The position numbers and the translations under genes were made by a program. The notes under the pieces were generated by a model. That model was not told the DNA's origin. It saw only the letters and a program-made list of their open reading frames with translations, and searched no databases. From positions 14,761,786-14,825,785 of the forward strand of contig CM036762.1 in NCBI GenBank assembly GCA_020796225.1: a stretch of 64,000 nucleotides of DNA. Reading direction: 5' to 3'. Shown here in pieces: positions 1 to 64,000 of this stretch. Positions within the stretch are counted from its first letter, which is position 1. Each line of letters opens with the position of its first letter. The stretch is from Arion vulgaris. Its lineage: Eukaryota > Mollusca > Gastropoda > Stylommatophora > Arionidae.

Positions 1-23
1 CCGCTGCATAACAAAACTGCTCT

Positions 24-27
<4 letters not shown>

Positions 28-110
<83 letters not shown>
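28..110. repeat. (TA)n microsatellite
   Basis: About 80 bp of uninterrupted TA dinucleotides inside an intron. Long pure TA tracts are prone to length change and to assembly error. Confidence 0.95.
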
Positions 111-112
<2 letters not shown>

Positions 113-642
113 GTATTTCCCTCAGAATCTGATATCCACTGTGTGTTCCTAGTGTAGGGCAATAGGGTAGACATAATATTGAAGCCAATACTTGAACATG
201 TAATATACTTGAGCCAGAAATGACAACACCTATCAGTCTCTTTATAACATCCTCGTTGGGAATCTAATGATAGTCGTCGTCCATCGCAAGCAATGATGAT
301 AACAGCCTCAGATGTGTGCTGCTGCACCTCTCAATCCTTAAACACAATCCCCTACCGCAGGTGGGGCATACATGATCAAGGTGACAAATGTGGGTGTTGT
401 ATGTTTTGTCTTTTCGCACAGCTCATTTTCTCTGTACCTCAACGGCACAATGATTCTCAGCTACGTGAGTTCCTCTTATGCTGTTAAAGCATCGCCTTTG
501 CCGATCTTGTGCAAGGGATTCCCAGCAAATGATGTCTCTACCAAAGCATTAAGAATCTAAGGTCCCACTTTATGTTCTTAGTGTGGGGTCACAGGGCGAT
601 CTCTCTAGTTACATATGTAAAATAAGTACTGAAAAAACTTAC
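111..642. other. Intron downstream of exon 36
   Basis: No dynein exon was found here. The next exon of the gene (end of AAA4 towards the stalk) must lie outside the window. Positions 120-190 and 560-600 share a 'gtgtggggtcacaggg' type phrase, suggesting a small dispersed repeat. Otherwise I recognise nothing. Confidence 0.5.
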
Positions 643-63970
<63,328 letters not shown>

Positions 63971-64000
63971 CTGATCATATATTAGTTTAGTTTAGTCATC

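Overview
The window is animal nuclear DNA: short exons with GT-AG splice sites, introns of about 0.3-3.8 kb, and introns packed with SINEs, 5'-truncated LINEs, MITEs and minisatellites. No bacterial operon, CRISPR array or phage-like module was seen. The repeats (tRNA-headed SINEs, non-LTR retrotransposon tails) and the presence of an axonemal motor gene fit an invertebrate with motile cilia or flagellated sperm. I could not fix the phylum from sequence alone.

One host gene explains all confident coding sequence. It runs on the minus strand through the whole window and leaves it at both ends. I placed 36 exons between 63970 and 643. Their phases join without a break into 5,373 nt, or 1,791 codons. 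The product is the middle of an axonemal dynein heavy chain of the DNAH1 type (inner dynein arm). It covers the linker (exons 1-10), AAA1 (exons 11-17), AAA2 (18-24), AAA3 (25-32) and AAA4 (33-36). All four P-loops are present, and the AAA1 and AAA3 Walker B motifs are intact. The N-terminal tail lies beyond 64000. The stalk, AAA5, AAA6 and C-terminus lie beyond position 1.

The rest of the window is intronic mobile-element debris. I labelled local SINE groups A-G: A and B share a core and a 3' domain, while D, E, F and G carry tRNA-like B boxes. I labelled LINE tails L1-L7 (not the mammalian L1) plus many orphan LINE RNase H fragments. There are two TTAA-flanked MITE groups and one TA-flanked mariner-like MITE. 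There is also a 330-bp near-perfect palindrome and several minisatellites (51, 50, 43 and 35 bp units). Nested insertions with target-site duplications give a partial order of events.

The points most worth a second look are these. The first exon in the window shares its 5' half with a SINE-G copy. One intron is built almost wholly of 35-bp repeats that look seeded by its own splice donor. The SINE groups share a modular core and 3' end. RNase H fragments recur as short independent insertions. There is also a possible 45-bp in-frame microexon. I saw no second host gene on the plus strand and no convincing new biological system.
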